Assembly: GCA_031272305.1 (NCBI GenBank)
Contig: JAISUA010000251.1
Location: 1 to 7,025 of the forward strand
Direction of reading: 5' to 3'
Length of the DNA stretch: 7,025 nt
From: Clostridioides sp.
Lineage (GTDB): Bacteria; Bacillota; Clostridia; Peptostreptococcales; Peptostreptococcaceae
A model generated the notes under the pieces. That model searched no databases and had not been told where the DNA came from. It saw only the letters and a program-made list of their open reading frames with translations. The position numbers and the translations under genes were made by a program. The stretch's first letter is position 1; each line of letters opens with the position of its first letter. This document shows, piece after piece, positions 5,933 through 7,025 of this stretch.

Positions 5933-5941
5933 TGTTATAAT
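5933..5941 (+). promoter_or_regulatory. Extended -10 promoter of the divergent regulator-like gene
   Basis: The plus strand reads TGT-TATAAT with a perfect -10 (5936-5941) and the TGn extension; no good -35 hexamer stands 16-18 bases upstream. The predicted start near 5948 gives a leader of about 53 bases before ATG 6001. It lies about 70 bases from the divergent importer promoter, so the two could share regulatory DNA. Confidence 0.55.
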
Positions 5942-6000
5942 TAGTTTGTAGTTTTAACTTATAAAACTCAATCTCTTTTCTGAAATTTAAGGGGGAAAAC

Positions 6001-7025
6001 ATGAACACATATCTAGAAAAAGAAGATTTTTTAAAATTAAAATTATTTATATACATAAATAATACTAAAGAAAAAAAAGCTCATATCAATACAATAAAAC
6101 ATGATTTAGGAATATCAGTTTTTCTAGTTAAAAAGAGTTTTGAAGGTTTGAAAAAAGATTTAGAAGAATACAATTTCAAAGACTATTTTGATATAAATAT
6201 GGAAAATAGAATCATAGAAATGACTAAATATAGAAATTTTTCATCTACTCTACTTCTTAGTCATTATGTCAAAAAATCTTATAAATATAAATTTTTATTA
6301 TCTTGTATGTTAGAAGATATAAAAGATGTAGACACCTTTGCACACAACGAATTTATTAGCCTTACAAAGGCATATTATATTCGCCAAGAATTTGAAACAT
6401 TTTTTAATAATAAAAACATAAATATTTCTTCTAATATGAAATTACAAGGTGATGAAAAAATTATAAGATATTTTCTATATAAATTTTATTTTATATATTT
6501 TAATGGTTCTGAATTTGTATTTGACGAAAAATACAAAGAAATAGCAAATGAATTATTAGATACTATTTCACCTATTTTGTTTTCTAATATAACCGAAACT
6601 CAATATAGAGAACTTTTATATTTTTTATCAATTACTTTTTTGAGGCTTGAAAAAAAACATTTCGTAAGTACTTGTGTTGATAATAGAAAACAGAAAGACA
6701 AAAAAGTAGAATTGGAAAATTTCTTTTCAAACGAACAAGGATCTGTTGTATATAAAAAATTAAAATCATTTTTTAATAAATATTTCGATATATCTAATTC
6801 GCAACTATTTTCAGAATGTGAGGTTCTTTTTGCATTTATGTTTGTATGTGACTTTCCAATTAGAGATAATTTCGTAAGAAGTCTATTTGCTGAAGATGAA
6901 CAACACAAAAAAGTTGAAAAAGCGTTAATTACTTTTGAAAAAGAATTGAATTTTCATTTTGGATATATAAACAAGATATCATTGACTACGCCTTTGTTAA
7001 AGGAAATTTATAAGATATTTTTTAA
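6001..7025 (+). CDS. Partial Mga/AtxA-like helix-turn-helix regulator (3' end outside window)
   Basis: The frame is open from ATG 6001 to the window edge, 341 complete codons without a stop. AAGGGGG lies 5 bases before ATG, and no in-frame upstream start exists. Residues about 8-55 form a predicted helical DNA-binding segment: LKLKLFIYINN, then HINTIKHDLGISVFLVKKSFEGLKKDLEEY. The spacing resembles the N-terminal winged helix-turn-helix of Mga/AtxA-type regulators, where a short acidic-basic helix after GIS would be the recognition helix. The remainder (60-341) is helical-looking, rich in Phe, Tyr, Lys and Asn, with no catalytic motif, membrane segment or signal peptide. Mga-family proteins are about 480-530 residues, so roughly a third may be missing. 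Family assignment rests on overall style and is tentative. It is transcribed divergently from the importer; whether it regulates it is unknown. Confidence 0.8.
   Translation, partial: MNTYLEKEDFLKLKLFIYINNTKEKKAHINTIKHDLGISVFLVKKSFEGLKKDLEEYNFKDYFDINMENRIIEMTKYRNFSSTLLLSHYVKKSYKYKFLLSCMLEDIKDVDTFAHNEFISLTKAYYIRQEFETFFNNKNINISSNMKLQGDEKIIRYFLYKFYFIYFNGSEFVFDEKYKEIANELLDTISPILFSNITETQYRELLYFLSITFLRLEKKHFVSTCVDNRKQKDKKVELENFFSNEQGSVVYKKLKSFFNKYFDISNSQLFSECEVLFAFMFVCDFPIRDNFVRSLFAEDEQHKKVEKALITFEKELNFHFGYINKISLTTPLLKEIYKIFF

Noticed and set aside
5868..6056. Minus-strand 62-codon frame across the divergent promoter region
   Set aside because: It covers the promoter and start of the plus-strand gene, is made of AT-rich low-complexity codons and has no ribosome site.
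6600..6908. Minus-strand 102-codon Ser/Cys/Phe-rich frame
   Set aside because: It is the antisense shadow of the long open plus-strand gene, and its composition is typical of a reversed Lys/Glu-rich frame.
1..7025. tRNA or rRNA genes, CRISPR arrays, transposase genes, toxin-antitoxin or phage-defence modules
   Set aside because: I looked for their signatures on both strands and saw none; the only structured RNA supported is the T-box.

Overview
This window looks like chromosomal DNA from a low-GC (roughly 27-30% by eye) Gram-positive anaerobe. A Clostridia/Tissierellia-type organism such as a Parvimonas or Peptoniphilus relative fits best. The evidence is strong AGGAGG ribosome sites, two lipoproteins with lipobox cysteines, a T-box riboswitch, Firmicute-style promoters and very AT-rich codon use. 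The species call is inference from style, not from a database match.

Positions 1-2595 (minus strand) hold a compact operon. It reads from an extended -10 promoter near 2520: a LarE-type sulfur transferase, a THUMP-domain RNA methyltransferase overlapping it by 4 bases, and a partial lipoprotein with FG-GAP/VCBS-like repeats. The lipoprotein starts at TTG, and its ribosome site overlaps the methyltransferase stop. Positions 2595-2993 (minus) hold a small Spx/ArsC-family thioredoxin-fold protein followed by a clean intrinsic terminator. Positions 3022-3131 are a 110-bp imperfect palindrome with perfect 18-bp ends. Its core is richer in GC than its surroundings, and it ends in TA on both sides, so it looks like a MITE (miniature non-autonomous transposon).

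Positions 3159-5865 (minus) form one regulatory unit. A consensus promoter (TTGACA, 17-base spacer, TATTAT) leads into a T-box leader ending in an intrinsic terminator. Then come a substrate-binding lipoprotein, one permease and one ATPase of a polar amino-acid ABC importer. The logic is that uncharged tRNA binds the T-box, stabilises the antiterminator and switches on uptake of the matching amino acid. The specifier region reads GAACACATC. CAC (histidine) is my preferred codon, but overlapping ACA (threonine) cannot be excluded, and the discriminator-contact base does not fit the usual tRNA-His.

Positions 6001-7025 (plus strand) are the start of a divergently transcribed gene open to the window edge. 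It encodes a Lys/Phe/Asn-rich protein with an N-terminal helix-turn-helix-like segment, resembling Mga/AtxA-type regulators. I found no convincing new multi-gene system. The most interesting items are the T-box-controlled importer with its ambiguous specificity, the MITE-like palindrome, and a LarE without larA/B/C in view that carries the three cysteines expected of [4Fe-4S]-type LarE.
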